Origin: DATMNI01 sp035570275
GTDB taxonomy: Bacteria > Acidobacteriota > Terriglobia > Bryobacterales > Bryobacteraceae
DNA length: 16,322 nucleotides
NCBI GenBank assembly: GCA_035570275.1
Contig: DATMNI010000094.1
Location: forward strand, 1 to 16,322
Direction of reading: 5' to 3'
How positions within the stretch are numbered: the first letter of the stretch is position 1; every line of letters starts with the position of its first letter. The notes under the pieces were generated by a model. It did no database searches. It was not told the DNA's origin and worked only from the letters and a program-made list of their open reading frames with translations. This document shows, piece after piece, positions 6,536-13,711 of the stretch. A program made the translations under genes and the position numbers.

Positions 6536-6558
6536 GCTATTTATGCTATGCTAGCTAT
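6536..6558. repeat. Three GCTAT direct repeats at 9-bp spacing
   Basis: GCTAT occurs at 6536-6540, 6545-6549 and 6554-6558, an exact 9-bp spacing. It lies between the recQ stop and the toxin operon promoter. The position fits an operator for an autoregulating antitoxin, but this is inference. Confidence 0.5.
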
Positions 6559-6563
6559 GGGGC

Positions 6564-8435
6564 TTAAGTACCCTTGGCTTCTTCTTCCCGCCGCACAAAC
6601 GCCACCACCAGCCGGATCTGATGGTACGAAATCTCTTCCGGCAGCGCTTCGCGCAAAGGCTTCAGCCATTGCGTTCCCAGCCGCCCGGCCGCCTCCGCAA
6701 TCTGGCGGTGCGGCGCGTCGCCCACCCACTCCATGCAGTACGCAAGCGCGCCCTTCTCCACCAGATCGGCCACCATGTTGACCACCGTGGAGACCTGGCG
6801 GCCGCGAATGTGCGCGATCTCTTCGAAGGTTTTCCCTTCTGCCAGCAGCCGGATCGTCTCCTCCGCGGGGGGTGACTGAGGGGCCGCCCGCACCGCCGCG
6901 CGCGCCCCGTTGCGATAGGCCGCCAATGCCGCGAAGATCTCGTTCCCGTACAACTCGACTTTGCGCTCACCGAACCCGGTGACGGCAAGCAACTGTCCGA
7001 CATTGGCCGGCTGCTTGCGGCACAAGTCTTCCAGCGCGGCGTCGCTCAGCACGATGTATGCCGGCACCGCCGCCCGTTGGGCCGTGGCCCAGCGCCATTC
7101 TTTGAAGTATTCCACCAGATCGCGATCGGCGGCTTGTTGGTCCCCGGCCGCTACCATCTTTGGCGGCCGCTTCCGCTTCACCGCCAGCGCGTCCTCCGGC
7201 GCCTCCGTGTCACCGCGGTCCGTGATCCAGTCCGGCACGTTGCCGCAAACGTCGCACATTTCGCACCGTTCCCATTTCGGCGTCTGGCCGAAGTGCGTGC
7301 AGATCTGCAGGTGCCGGCACCGGCTGCTCTCCACGAAGCGGCGCACCGCGTGGTAGCGCTGCCAGGCGCGCTCCTTTTCGGCGGCGTCGTTCATCTGGTC
7401 GATAAAGTATGCCAGCAGCCCCGCATCCTTGGGCCGCCAGAGCGCCGCGCAATCGGCCGGCAACCCGTCGCGGCCGGCGCGCCCGGCTTCCTGGTAGTAC
7501 TGCTCGATGGATTTCGGCAGCGAAGTATGGATCACGGCGCGCACCGCCGGCTTGTTGATGCCAAGCCCGAACGCAATGGTGCCCACCAGCACGCGCGCTT
7601 CGTCGTTCATCCAGGCTTCCTGGTTGCGGCGGCGCGCGCCCGTTTCCATCTGGCCGTGGTACGGGACTGCCGCGATGCCGCGCGACCCCAGGAAGTCGAC
7701 GGTCTCATCCACGCTGGCGATGGTGGGCGCGTATACGATCACGCTTTCGCCTTCGTAGGCCTGCACGCCCGCCAGCAGCAATCGCGGGTGCGAGTCCTTA
7801 TCGCACTGGTGCGTCACGTAGCGCAGGTTGGCGCGATGAAAGCTGGCGATGTACTTGTGCGGATCGCGCAGCCGAAGCTGATGCAGAATATCGTGCCGGA
7901 CGCGCTGGGTGGCGCTGGCGGTGAAGGCCGCGATCGGCTTGTCAGGGAAGTGGAGACGCAGCGAGCTGAGCTGGCGGTACTCCGGGCGGAATTCGTGGCC
8001 CCACTCGGAGATGCAGTGCGCTTCGTCAATCGCAAAGAATGCCAGCGGCACCTGTTGGAGCCACGGCACGGTATCCTGCCGCACCAGGCGCTCCGGCGAG
8101 AGGTAAAGGAGCCGAAACGCGCCCTGGGCCGCGGCGCGCATCACCCGGCGCTGCTCGTCGGCAGCCTGGCTGCTGTTAAGCACCGCCGCCGGAATGCCCA
8201 TGTCGCCCAGTTGAGCCACCTGGTCCTGCATTAGGGCGATCAGCGGCGAAACCACCACCACGGTCTGGCCCAGGACCAGCGCGGGTAACTGGTAGCAGAG
8301 CGATTTGCCGCCGCCGGTCGGCATGACAACCGCCGCGTCATTGCCCGCCAGCAGGCTCTGGATGATCCGCTCCTGCATGGGGCGGAAGGTATCGTAGCCC
8401 CAATACCGCTTCAGGGCCGCGTGAATATCGTGCAC
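6564..8435 (-). CDS. recQ: ATP-dependent DNA helicase RecQ, lacking the RQC domain
   Basis: 3'-5' DNA helicase for recombination and replication-fork repair. Counting from GTG 8435 (623 aa): FRPMQ motif 17-21, Walker A TGGGKS 40-45, DEAH 137-140 with the RecQ-specific CISEWGHEFRPEY, and motif VI EAGRAGRDG. A RecQ zinc site follows, with C373, C391, C394 and C397. An HRDC domain begins near 438 and a C-terminal helix-turn-helix domain lies around 515-555 (EETIRLLAEGKTFEEIAHIRG). Only about 40 residues separate the zinc site from HRDC, so the winged-helix RQC domain of E. coli RecQ is absent. I prefer GTG 8435 because VHDIHAALKRYWGYDTFRP is the usual beginning; the frame is open to ATG 8492 but the extra 19 residues look unrelated. 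An intact gene with a duplicated interior segment at 5503-5626. Confidence 0.95.
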   Translation of the reverse strand: MHDIHAALKRYWGYDTFRPMQERIIQSLLAGNDAAVVMPTGGGKSLCYQLPALVLGQTVVVVSPLIALMQDQVAQLGDMGIPAAVLNSSQAADEQRRVMRAAAQGAFRLLYLSPERLVRQDTVPWLQQVPLAFFAIDEAHCISEWGHEFRPEYRQLSSLRLHFPDKPIAAFTASATQRVRHDILHQLRLRDPHKYIASFHRANLRYVTHQCDKDSHPRLLLAGVQAYEGESVIVYAPTIASVDETVDFLGSRGIAAVPYHGQMETGARRRNQEAWMNDEARVLVGTIAFGLGINKPAVRAVIHTSLPKSIEQYYQEAGRAGRDGLPADCAALWRPKDAGLLAYFIDQMNDAAEKERAWQRYHAVRRFVESSRCRHLQICTHFGQTPKWERCEMCDVCGNVPDWITDRGDTEAPEDALAVKRKRPPKMVAAGDQQAADRDLVEYFKEWRWATAQRAAVPAYIVLSDAALEDLCRKQPANVGQLLAVTGFGERKVELYGNEIFAALAAYRNGARAAVRAAPQSPPAEETIRLLAEGKTFEEIAHIRGRQVSTVVNMVADLVEKGALAYCMEWVGDAPHRQIAEAAGRLGTQWLKPLREALPEEISYHQIRLVVAFVRREEEAKGT

Positions 8436-8531
8436 CGTAGAACTATGAGTGTAACAGCCATGGATAACCCGAAGGAAGTCTCTTGCCCGCAATACGCAGT
8501 ACGGTGCGCCCCAAGCAGTAGTGGCCGACGT
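8436..8531. other. Gap between recQ start and toxin remnant
   Basis: Presumed recQ upstream region. On the minus strand CATAGT lies six bases before GTG 8435, a weak -10 match without a convincing -35. Nothing else recognised. Confidence 0.3.
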
Positions 8532-8753
8532 TCAGAACAGATCCGAGTGCGTTCCGGTGCGGACGAGGTGCAGGTCGTCGCCATCGATCTTGCAGATCAG
8601 CAGCCAGTCCGGTTCGAGGTGGCAGTCGCGATGGTGATTCCAATCGCCCGCAAGCGGGTGGTCCTTACAGCGTGCGGCAACGGGCTTCCCTCGAGCAGCA
8701 GCAGGAGCGCTCTCGCGCAACTTCGCCATGTCCTTGCCGCGCTTCCGTACAAG
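8532..8753 (-). pseudogene. Truncated YafQ-family toxin remnant
   Basis: About 73 codons match the C-terminal two thirds of YafQ/RelE-type mRNA interferases: LVRKRGKDMAKLRE, then KDHPLAGDWNHHRDCHLEPDWLLI and the end LVRTGTHSDLF. Residues corresponding to the known active site (His of KDH, DCHLEPDW, terminal GTHSDLF) are kept. The normal N-terminal helix and start codon are missing: upstream of 8753 the sequence becomes an intergenic palindromic repeat. Between about 8711 and 8675 the expected ALLLLLE segment appears in a different frame from its surroundings, which implies two compensating frameshifts. No antitoxin gene (DinJ/RelB type) is next to it. It was most likely a functional toxin, now inactive. 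The frame itself stays open to 8963, overlapping the glycosyltransferase end. Confidence 0.82.
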
Positions 8754-8864
8754 TGTTAATCCGCTCGGGCGATGCGGCAGCGAGCCCGCCCGCGTTGCGG
8801 CGTTGCCCGAAAGTACGACGTCGGGCGGATTGCCAATCCGCCGCAGGATACCATCCTGCCCCAC
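8754..8864 (-). repeat. Palindromic intergenic repeat element, copy 1
   Basis: On the minus strand it reads GTGGGGCAGGATGGTATCCT, then GCGGCGGATTGGCAATCCGC, CGGGCAA, GCTCGCTGCCGCATCGC and GCGGATTAACA. The same order of modules, with the same short palindromes, is found at 16019-16132 on the plus strand. This copy ends where the toxin remnant begins. Confidence 0.85.
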
Positions 8865-8874
8865 AAAACCGGGC

Positions 8875-10011
8875 CTAGCGGCTGCCGGCCGCATCCCTAT
8901 AAATCTCCAGCACCTGGCGCGCGGTCCAGGACCAACTGAAGCGCGCGGCCTGTTCCCGGCCACGGCGGATCAGGCGGGACCGCAGTTCTTCGTTCAGCAG
9001 CACTTCGCGAATACCGCGCGCGATGTCGAAGACATTGTGCGGATTCACCAGCACCGCCGCTTCGCCCACCACCTCCGGGAGCGAACTCACATTGGAAGTC
9101 ACCACCGGCGTGCCGCATGCCATGGCTTCCAGCGGCGGCAGCCCGAAACCCTCGTAGCGCGAAGGAAAAACGAAGGCGGCGGCCGATTCGTAAAAACATC
9201 GCAAGGTGTCGAACGGAACGAAACCCAAAAACCGCACCACCTGTTCCACACCGCTCTTAATCACGGCCTGCCGCACCGCCGGATAATCCGAAATGGTGTC
9301 GCCAATAATCACCAGGCGCAAATCCTTGTACACGGGATGCGACGCCAGTTGATCGTGCACCACGGCAAATGCCTCCACCAGCCGCGGCACGTTCTTATGC
9401 TTACGAATGTTGCCCGCGTACAGCAGGAACGGGTAGGTGATCTGGTAGCGCTCCAAAATGCGGCTCTGCTCCTGGCCGGGGCTGCTGGCGCGCTGCGAGA
9501 AACCCGGATCGGGAGCGTTGTAGACCCGGCGGATCCGGTCCGGAGGCACCCCCAGCACCTTCTCCACGTCGCGCTTGGTGGCTTCGGAAACCGCGATCAC
9601 GCGGTTGGCGCGCATCAGGCCGCGCCGGAAGCGAAAGCGCCGCAGTTGCATGCGAATCGAAGAATGGTCTTCAAACAGCAGGTTGGCCATATCGTGGACC
9701 GTCACCACGTAGGGCTTGATCATGAGCAGGGGGATCCGGTTCAGCGGAATATGTACCAGGTCGGGCGAGAGGCCGCGCAGGAAAACCGGAAAGGCCAGAT
9801 GGTCGAAAAAGCTGTGATCGTCCCGCGCATAAAGCGCGGAGCGGAAATTCTCCGGCAGCTCCGATAGCATGTTCGCATCGGCCGGGCCGCTGACCACGGT
9901 GTATTGATTCGTGCTATCGATCTTGGACAGCGCCAGGATGAGGCTTCGAATGTAAGTGCCGATGCCGAAGTCCCGAATGCGCCGGGCATCGATGACGATG
10001 TGCAACGCCAT
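8875..10011 (-). CDS. GT4-family glycosyltransferase
   Basis: Retaining GT-B glycosyltransferase that moves a sugar from a nucleotide donor to a glycan or lipid acceptor at the cytoplasmic face of the membrane. The 378-residue protein starts with MALHIVIDARRIRDFGIGTY, the N-terminal Rossmann strand and Gly-rich acceptor loop. The C-terminal half has LLYAGNIRKHKNVPRLVEAF, VRFLGFVPFDTL and the EX7E donor-site motif in YEGFGLPPLEAMACGTPVV (E287, E295). No membrane segment or signal peptide. ATG 10011 lies one base after the glyA stop, so the pair is an operon with probable translational coupling; the frame stays open to 10095, inside glyA, which is spurious. Acceptor and sugar are not deducible. 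No polysaccharide cluster surrounds it. Confidence 0.93.
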   Translation of the reverse strand: MALHIVIDARRIRDFGIGTYIRSLILALSKIDSTNQYTVVSGPADANMLSELPENFRSALYARDDHSFFDHLAFPVFLRGLSPDLVHIPLNRIPLLMIKPYVVTVHDMANLLFEDHSSIRMQLRRFRFRRGLMRANRVIAVSEATKRDVEKVLGVPPDRIRRVYNAPDPGFSQRASSPGQEQSRILERYQITYPFLLYAGNIRKHKNVPRLVEAFAVVHDQLASHPVYKDLRLVIIGDTISDYPAVRQAVIKSGVEQVVRFLGFVPFDTLRCFYESAAAFVFPSRYEGFGLPPLEAMACGTPVVTSNVSSLPEVVGEAAVLVNPHNVFDIARGIREVLLNEELRSRLIRRGREQAARFSWSWTARQVLEIYRDAAGSR

Positions 10012-10012
10012 C

Positions 10013-11293
10013 CTAAACTCGAACCGGATCGAGTTTCCAATTGTAGAGCGGGAATCGGGCCGTGAGAACTTCCACCCGCTGGCGGACGGCGGCAATCGCC
10101 TGCGGGTTCGAAAGATCGTTCAGGACTTCGGCGATGAGCGCGCCCACCTCGCGCATCTCGGCGTCCTTGAACCCGCGCGTGGTGACGGCGGGAGACCCCA
10201 GGCGGATGCCGCTGGGATTCATGGGCGGGTTGGTGTCGAACGGGATGGCGTTCTTGTTCACGGTGATGCGCGCGCGGTCCAAAGCCTGCTCGGCCTCCTT
10301 GCCCCGCAGCCCTTTGGAGAATACGTCGAGCAGAACCACGTGGGTATCGGTGCCGCCCGAGACTACGCGGAAGCCGGCATCCATCAGGGTCTGCGCCAGG
10401 GTTTGTGCGTTGGCCACCACCTGCTTCTGGTAGACCGTGAATTCCGGCTGCATGGCTTCCAGGAAGCACACCGCTTTTGCTGCCACCACGTGAACCAGCG
10501 GGCCCCCCTGCGTTCCCGGAAAAACCGTCCTGTCGATATCCTTGGCGTACTTCTCCCTGGCCAGGATGAGGCCGGCACGGGGGCCGCGCAGCGTCTTGTG
10601 GGTGGTGGAGGTGACGATATCGGCGTACTCACAGGGATTGGGATGCACTCCCGCCGCCACCAGGCCGGCGATGTGCGCCATGTCCACCAGGAAGACAGCG
10701 CCCACCCCATCGGCGATCTGGCGGAAGCGGGCGAAATCGATGATGCGCGGATAGGCACTGGCGCCGGCGATAATCATCTTGGGCTTGTGCTCGCCGGCCA
10801 GGCGTTCCACTTCGTCGTAATCGATGCGCTCATCTTCCTTACGGACGTTGTAGGCCACCACGTGGTAGGTCTTGCCCGAAAAGTTCAGCGGGTGGCCGTG
10901 CGTGAGGTGGCCGCCGTGGGCCAGGTTCAGGCCCATGATGGTGTCGCCGTGCGCCAGCACCGCCGCGAAGGCGGCCTGGTTGGCCTGCGAACCCGAGTGC
11001 GGCTGCACGTTCACATATTCGGCGCCGAAGAGCTTTTTAGCGCGCTCGCGGGCCAGGTTTTCCACGATGTCGGTGAACTCGCAGCCACCGTAGTAGCGCT
11101 TCCCGGGATAGCCTTCGGCGTACTTGTTGGTGAACACACTGCCGGTGGCTTCGAGCACGGCCTCCGAGGTAAAATTCTCGCTGGCGATCAGCTCAAGCTG
11201 CCCGTGCTGCCGTTCTAGTTCGTGCCGGACGGCATCGGCTACTTCAGGATCCACTTCGGCCAGGGGCCGCGCCATTTTTTCCATTGGTGTCAT
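10013..11293 (-). CDS. glyA: Serine hydroxymethyltransferase GlyA
   Basis: PLP-dependent cytosolic enzyme that interconverts serine plus tetrahydrofolate with glycine plus 5,10-methylene-tetrahydrofolate, the main source of one-carbon units. The 426-residue product has the normal length. Visible landmarks are LIASENFTSEAVLEATGS, NKYAEGYPGKRYYGGCEFTD, the substrate/PLP region VDMAHIAGLVAAGVHPNP, and the PLP-binding STTHKTLRGPR with K233. It ends with LTARFPLYNWKLD. ATG 11293 is preceded by GGAG ten bases upstream. First gene of a two-gene operon with the GT4 glycosyltransferase and divergent from proS. Nothing is missing. Confidence 0.98.
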   Translation of the reverse strand: MTPMEKMARPLAEVDPEVADAVRHELERQHGQLELIASENFTSEAVLEATGSVFTNKYAEGYPGKRYYGGCEFTDIVENLARERAKKLFGAEYVNVQPHSGSQANQAAFAAVLAHGDTIMGLNLAHGGHLTHGHPLNFSGKTYHVVAYNVRKEDERIDYDEVERLAGEHKPKMIIAGASAYPRIIDFARFRQIADGVGAVFLVDMAHIAGLVAAGVHPNPCEYADIVTSTTHKTLRGPRAGLILAREKYAKDIDRTVFPGTQGGPLVHVVAAKAVCFLEAMQPEFTVYQKQVVANAQTLAQTLMDAGFRVVSGGTDTHVVLLDVFSKGLRGKEAEQALDRARITVNKNAIPFDTNPPMNPSGIRLGSPAVTTRGFKDAEMREVGALIAEVLNDLSNPQAIAAVRQRVEVLTARFPLYNWKLDPVRV

Positions 11294-11318
11294 GGTCGAA
11301 AGACTCCGGATTCAAATA

Positions 11319-11335
11319 CTCTGGGCGACCCAGAG
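11319..11335. promoter_or_regulatory. Hairpin in the glyA leader
   Basis: A perfect 7-bp stem (CTCTGGG/CCCAGAG) with a 3-nt loop lies within the putative 5' leader of glyA, about 26 bp upstream of its start. No glycine riboswitch or other known leader motif was recognised. Confidence 0.5.
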
Positions 11336-11363
11336 GCCGCGGCTACTGCCGGGGGCGAAGCCA

Positions 11364-11394
11364 ATTTTAGCATGCCGGACTTTGCTGGACTTTT
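11364..11394. promoter_or_regulatory. Shared glyA/proS regulatory region: -10 site and direct repeat
   Basis: For glyA, a minus-strand TAAAAT (11369-11364, 5/6 to consensus) would give a leader of about 60 nt; no good -35 is seen. A direct repeat GGACTTT(T/G) occurs at 11377-11384 and 11387-11394, spaced exactly 10 bp, the helical repeat. It could bind a protein affecting either gene. Confidence 0.4.
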
Positions 11395-11402
11395 GTTAAA
11401 CT
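11394..11402 (+). promoter_or_regulatory. Possible extended -10 for proS
   Basis: TGTTAAACT reads as TG-N-TAAACT, an extended -10 with 4/6 hexamer matches. Transcription would begin near 11409, inside the hairpin that precedes proS. Weak evidence. Confidence 0.3.
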
Positions 11403-11403
11403 G

Positions 11404-11426
11404 AGGGTTTCCCCCTTCGAAACCCT
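11404..11426 (+). promoter_or_regulatory. 8-bp hairpin abutting the proS start codon
   Basis: AGGGTTTC (11404-11411) and GAAACCCT (11419-11426) are perfect complements around a 7-nt loop, and the ATG begins at the very next base. There is no separate Shine-Dalgarno. The G-rich 5' arm is the only candidate and would be sequestered by the stem. Confidence 0.7.
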
Positions 11427-13142
11427 ATGCTCTGGAGTAAGTTGTTCATCCCCACGTTACGCGAGAACCCGGCGGAAGCCGAGGTCCCCAGCCACCAGTT
11501 GCTGCTGCGCGCCGGGTACATCCGCCAGCTTTCCGCGGGTATCTACAGCTACCTGTTTCTGGCGCAGCGCTCGCTGTTGAAGATCCAGCAGATTGTACGC
11601 GCGGAGATGGATGCCATCGGCGGGCAGGAGGTCTACCTGCCGGCGCTGAATCCGGCCGAACTCTGGCAGGAGTCGGGCCGTTGGGACGTAATGGGCGATA
11701 ACCTGTTCCGGCTCAAAGACCGGTTCGGGCGCGACCTTTGCCTGGGGATGACGCACGAAGAGGTGATCACCTCCATCGCGCGCGGCGAGTTGCGCAGTTA
11801 CAAACAACTGCCGCAGATCTGGTACCAGATCCAGACGAAGTTTCGCGACGAGCCGCGGCCCAAGTCGGGTCTGCTGCGCGTGCGCCAGTTCATCATGAAG
11901 GATTCCTACACGTTCGACATGGACCAGGCCGGCCTGGACGCGGCGTATGACAAGCACTACCAGGCTTATTGCCGCATCTTCGAACGCTGCGGGTTGGAGT
12001 ACAGCGTGGTGGAGGCCCACTCGGGCGCGATGGGCGGCAGCCAGTCCCATGAGTTTATGGTGGCGTCGGAGGCCGGCGAGGATTTCGTTGCCATCTGCAA
12101 AGCCTGCGGCTATTCGGCCAATCTGGAGAAGGCCGTGGCGGCTCCGGCGCCGCCGGGAGCAGCCGACCCGGAGGGCGACCTTGCGCCGGAAGAGTTTCAC
12201 ACACCGGGGCGTAAGACTATCGCCGAAGTTGCGCAATTCACCGGGTTGCCCGAGTCGTCGCAGTTGAAGAGCCTGGTCCTGGTGGCCAACGGCAAACCGG
12301 TGCTGGTGATGCTGCGGGGCGACCACCAACTGAGTGAGACCAAGTTTGCCGCCAAGGCGGGGGACCCCGAATTCCGGCAGGCCAACCTGGAAGAGATTCG
12401 CCAGTGGTTCGGCGCCGACGCCGGTTCGCTCGGGCCTGTGGGGGTCACGACCATTACGATCCTCGCCGACCAGGCGCTGGCGGGCCGGCGCAACATGATC
12501 GCGGGCGCCAACAAGAACGATTACCACTTGCGGCACGTGACGCCGGGCGAAGATTTTCAGGCCCCATTCCACGACCTGAGGCAGGTGGCGGCCGGCGATG
12601 GCTGTGCCCAATGCGGCGCTGCACTGGCGGTGCGGAAGACGGTGGAAGTGGGCCACATCTTCAAGCTCGGCTACAAGTATTCGGATGCCATGGGCCTGCG
12701 GGTGCTGAATGCCGAAGGCAAGGAAGCGACCCCGATCATGGGTTCCTACGGCATCGGCATCGAGCGCATTCTATGCTGTGCCATCGAACTGTTCCACGAC
12801 AAGGACGGCATGATCCTGCCGGCGGCCATCGCGCCGTTCCAGGTGGTGGTGACGCCGGCCAACAATTCCGATGCGGCGCAGAAAGCCGCGGCGGTGGACA
12901 TCTACGGCCGCTGCCAGGCGCTGGGACTGGACGCGCTGCTGGACGACCGCGATGAGCGGCCGGGAGTGAAGTTCAAGGACGCGGATTTGATCGGCGTGCC
13001 ATTTCGGATTGTAGTCGGGAAGAAGTTGGGCGGCGGCATGGTGGAAGTGGTGGATCGGCAGACGAAGCAGGCCGTTGACGTGGCGGTAGGTGACGCGGCG
13101 GGCGTGGTGGCGGGGCGGTTGAATGCAGGTCGGCATGCATAA
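11427..13142 (+). CDS. proS: Prolyl-tRNA synthetase, bacterial type with editing domain
   Basis: Class II aminoacyl-tRNA synthetase charging tRNA-Pro with proline in the cytosol. The 571-residue product has the length of the bacterial-type enzyme. It begins MLWSKLFIPTLRENPAEAEV and contains the proline-binding TxE loop MTHEEV (108-113). Motif 2 is KFRDEPRPKSGLLRVRQF (about 138-155) and motif 3 GSYGIGIERILCCAIE (439-454). An inserted editing (INS/YbaK-like) domain spans about residues 220-400, and the C-terminal anticodon-binding domain ends with GGGMVEVVDRQTKQAVDV. The ATG directly follows a hairpin. Divergent from glyA. A degenerate copy of its 3' end lies immediately downstream. Intact. Confidence 0.98.
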   Translation: MLWSKLFIPTLRENPAEAEVPSHQLLLRAGYIRQLSAGIYSYLFLAQRSLLKIQQIVRAEMDAIGGQEVYLPALNPAELWQESGRWDVMGDNLFRLKDRFGRDLCLGMTHEEVITSIARGELRSYKQLPQIWYQIQTKFRDEPRPKSGLLRVRQFIMKDSYTFDMDQAGLDAAYDKHYQAYCRIFERCGLEYSVVEAHSGAMGGSQSHEFMVASEAGEDFVAICKACGYSANLEKAVAAPAPPGAADPEGDLAPEEFHTPGRKTIAEVAQFTGLPESSQLKSLVLVANGKPVLVMLRGDHQLSETKFAAKAGDPEFRQANLEEIRQWFGADAGSLGPVGVTTITILADQALAGRRNMIAGANKNDYHLRHVTPGEDFQAPFHDLRQVAAGDGCAQCGAALAVRKTVEVGHIFKLGYKYSDAMGLRVLNAEGKEATPIMGSYGIGIERILCCAIELFHDKDGMILPAAIAPFQVVVTPANNSDAAQKAAAVDIYGRCQALGLDALLDDRDERPGVKFKDADLIGVPFRIVVGKKLGGGMVEVVDRQTKQAVDVAVGDAAGVVAGRLNAGRHA

Positions 13143-13148
13143 CGCGAT

Positions 13149-13160
13149 TGTTACGTAACA
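13149..13160. repeat. 12-bp perfect palindrome after proS
   Basis: TGTTACGTAACA is its own reverse complement and lies 6 bp after the proS stop, in the gap between convergent proS and hicB. It could be a dimeric regulator site or chance. There is no terminator-like T-run. Confidence 0.5.
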
Positions 13161-13161
13161 G

Positions 13162-13255
13162 ATTTGATAGGGACAAACCTCGCCACATGTTGGCCGGCGG
13201 CATGGTGGAAAGTGGTGGACCGGCAGACCAAAGCAGCCGGTGGACGTGGCGGAGG
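13162..13255 (+). pseudogene. Degenerate duplicate of the proS 3' end
   Basis: Resembles proS from about 12985 to 13097. It begins GATTTGATAGG (proS GATTTGATCGG), skips about 20 bases, then continues CGGCGGCATGGTGGAA-AGTGGTGGACCGGCAGAC and TGGACGTGGCGG. Single-base insertions break the frame. It is a non-coding fragment between proS and hicB. Confidence 0.8.
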
Positions 13256-13279
13256 GGCGCCGGCTACCGGTTGCATCCC

Positions 13280-13708
13280 TCAGGCTGCCTTCTCCACTCC
13301 GATCAAAAGCCGTCGACCGAGGACGGTAAATGCCGACTCCAGAAGTTCGAGCCTGGTGTTGTAACGTAGATCGAAAAGCCGGTCAACGTTCCCCCTGGAA
13401 ATCCCCAACCGGCGCGCCAACTCCGCCTTGCGTGTCCCCGAGGCCTTGAGTTCCCGGTACAACTCCACCTTGATGCTGGCCAGGGCCGGCAACTTGATCC
13501 AGCGGTATTTCCTGCCCCGGCGAGTGATTGCTTCCGGCACGTCCCTGCCATGCTTGATCAGATCGCCCAGCGCCATCACCAGAAAGTCTTCCGCCATTTC
13601 CAGCGCCTCGGCCTCCGTGGCGCCTTGCGTGGCGCCGTAGCCCACGTCCGGAAACGTTACGACGATCACGTCGCCTTCCGGGTTGAATTCAGCTTCGTAT
13701 TGGGCCAT
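13280..13708 (-). CDS. hicB: HicB-type antitoxin with C-terminal helix-turn-helix
   Basis: Antitoxin that neutralises the HicA RNase and represses its own operon. The 142-residue protein starts with a HicB partial RNase-H-like fold (MAQYEAEFNPEGDVIVVTFPD, then ATEAEALEMAEDFLVMALGDLI). It ends with an Xre-like helix-turn-helix (GTRKAELARRLGISRGNVDRL, around residues 90-111), which would bind the operon promoter. The gene follows hicA by 3 bp. It reads toward proS, ending about 25 bp from the duplicated proS fragment. Intact, and the common long form of HicB with a DNA-binding tail. Confidence 0.92.
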   Translation of the reverse strand: MAQYEAEFNPEGDVIVVTFPDVGYGATQGATEAEALEMAEDFLVMALGDLIKHGRDVPEAITRRGRKYRWIKLPALASIKVELYRELKASGTRKAELARRLGISRGNVDRLFDLRYNTRLELLESAFTVLGRRLLIGVEKAA

Positions 13709-13711
13709 GTT

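Noticed and set aside
7077..8234. Plus-strand frame of 385 codons
   Set aside because: Antisense of recQ, whose helicase motifs are unmistakable.
9956..11218. Plus-strand frame of 420 codons
   Set aside because: Antisense of glyA; GlyA signature and PLP lysine are intact on the minus strand.
11294..11426. Glycine riboswitch upstream of glyA
   Set aside because: The predicted leader is only about 60 nt, with a single simple hairpin and no aptamer-like core.
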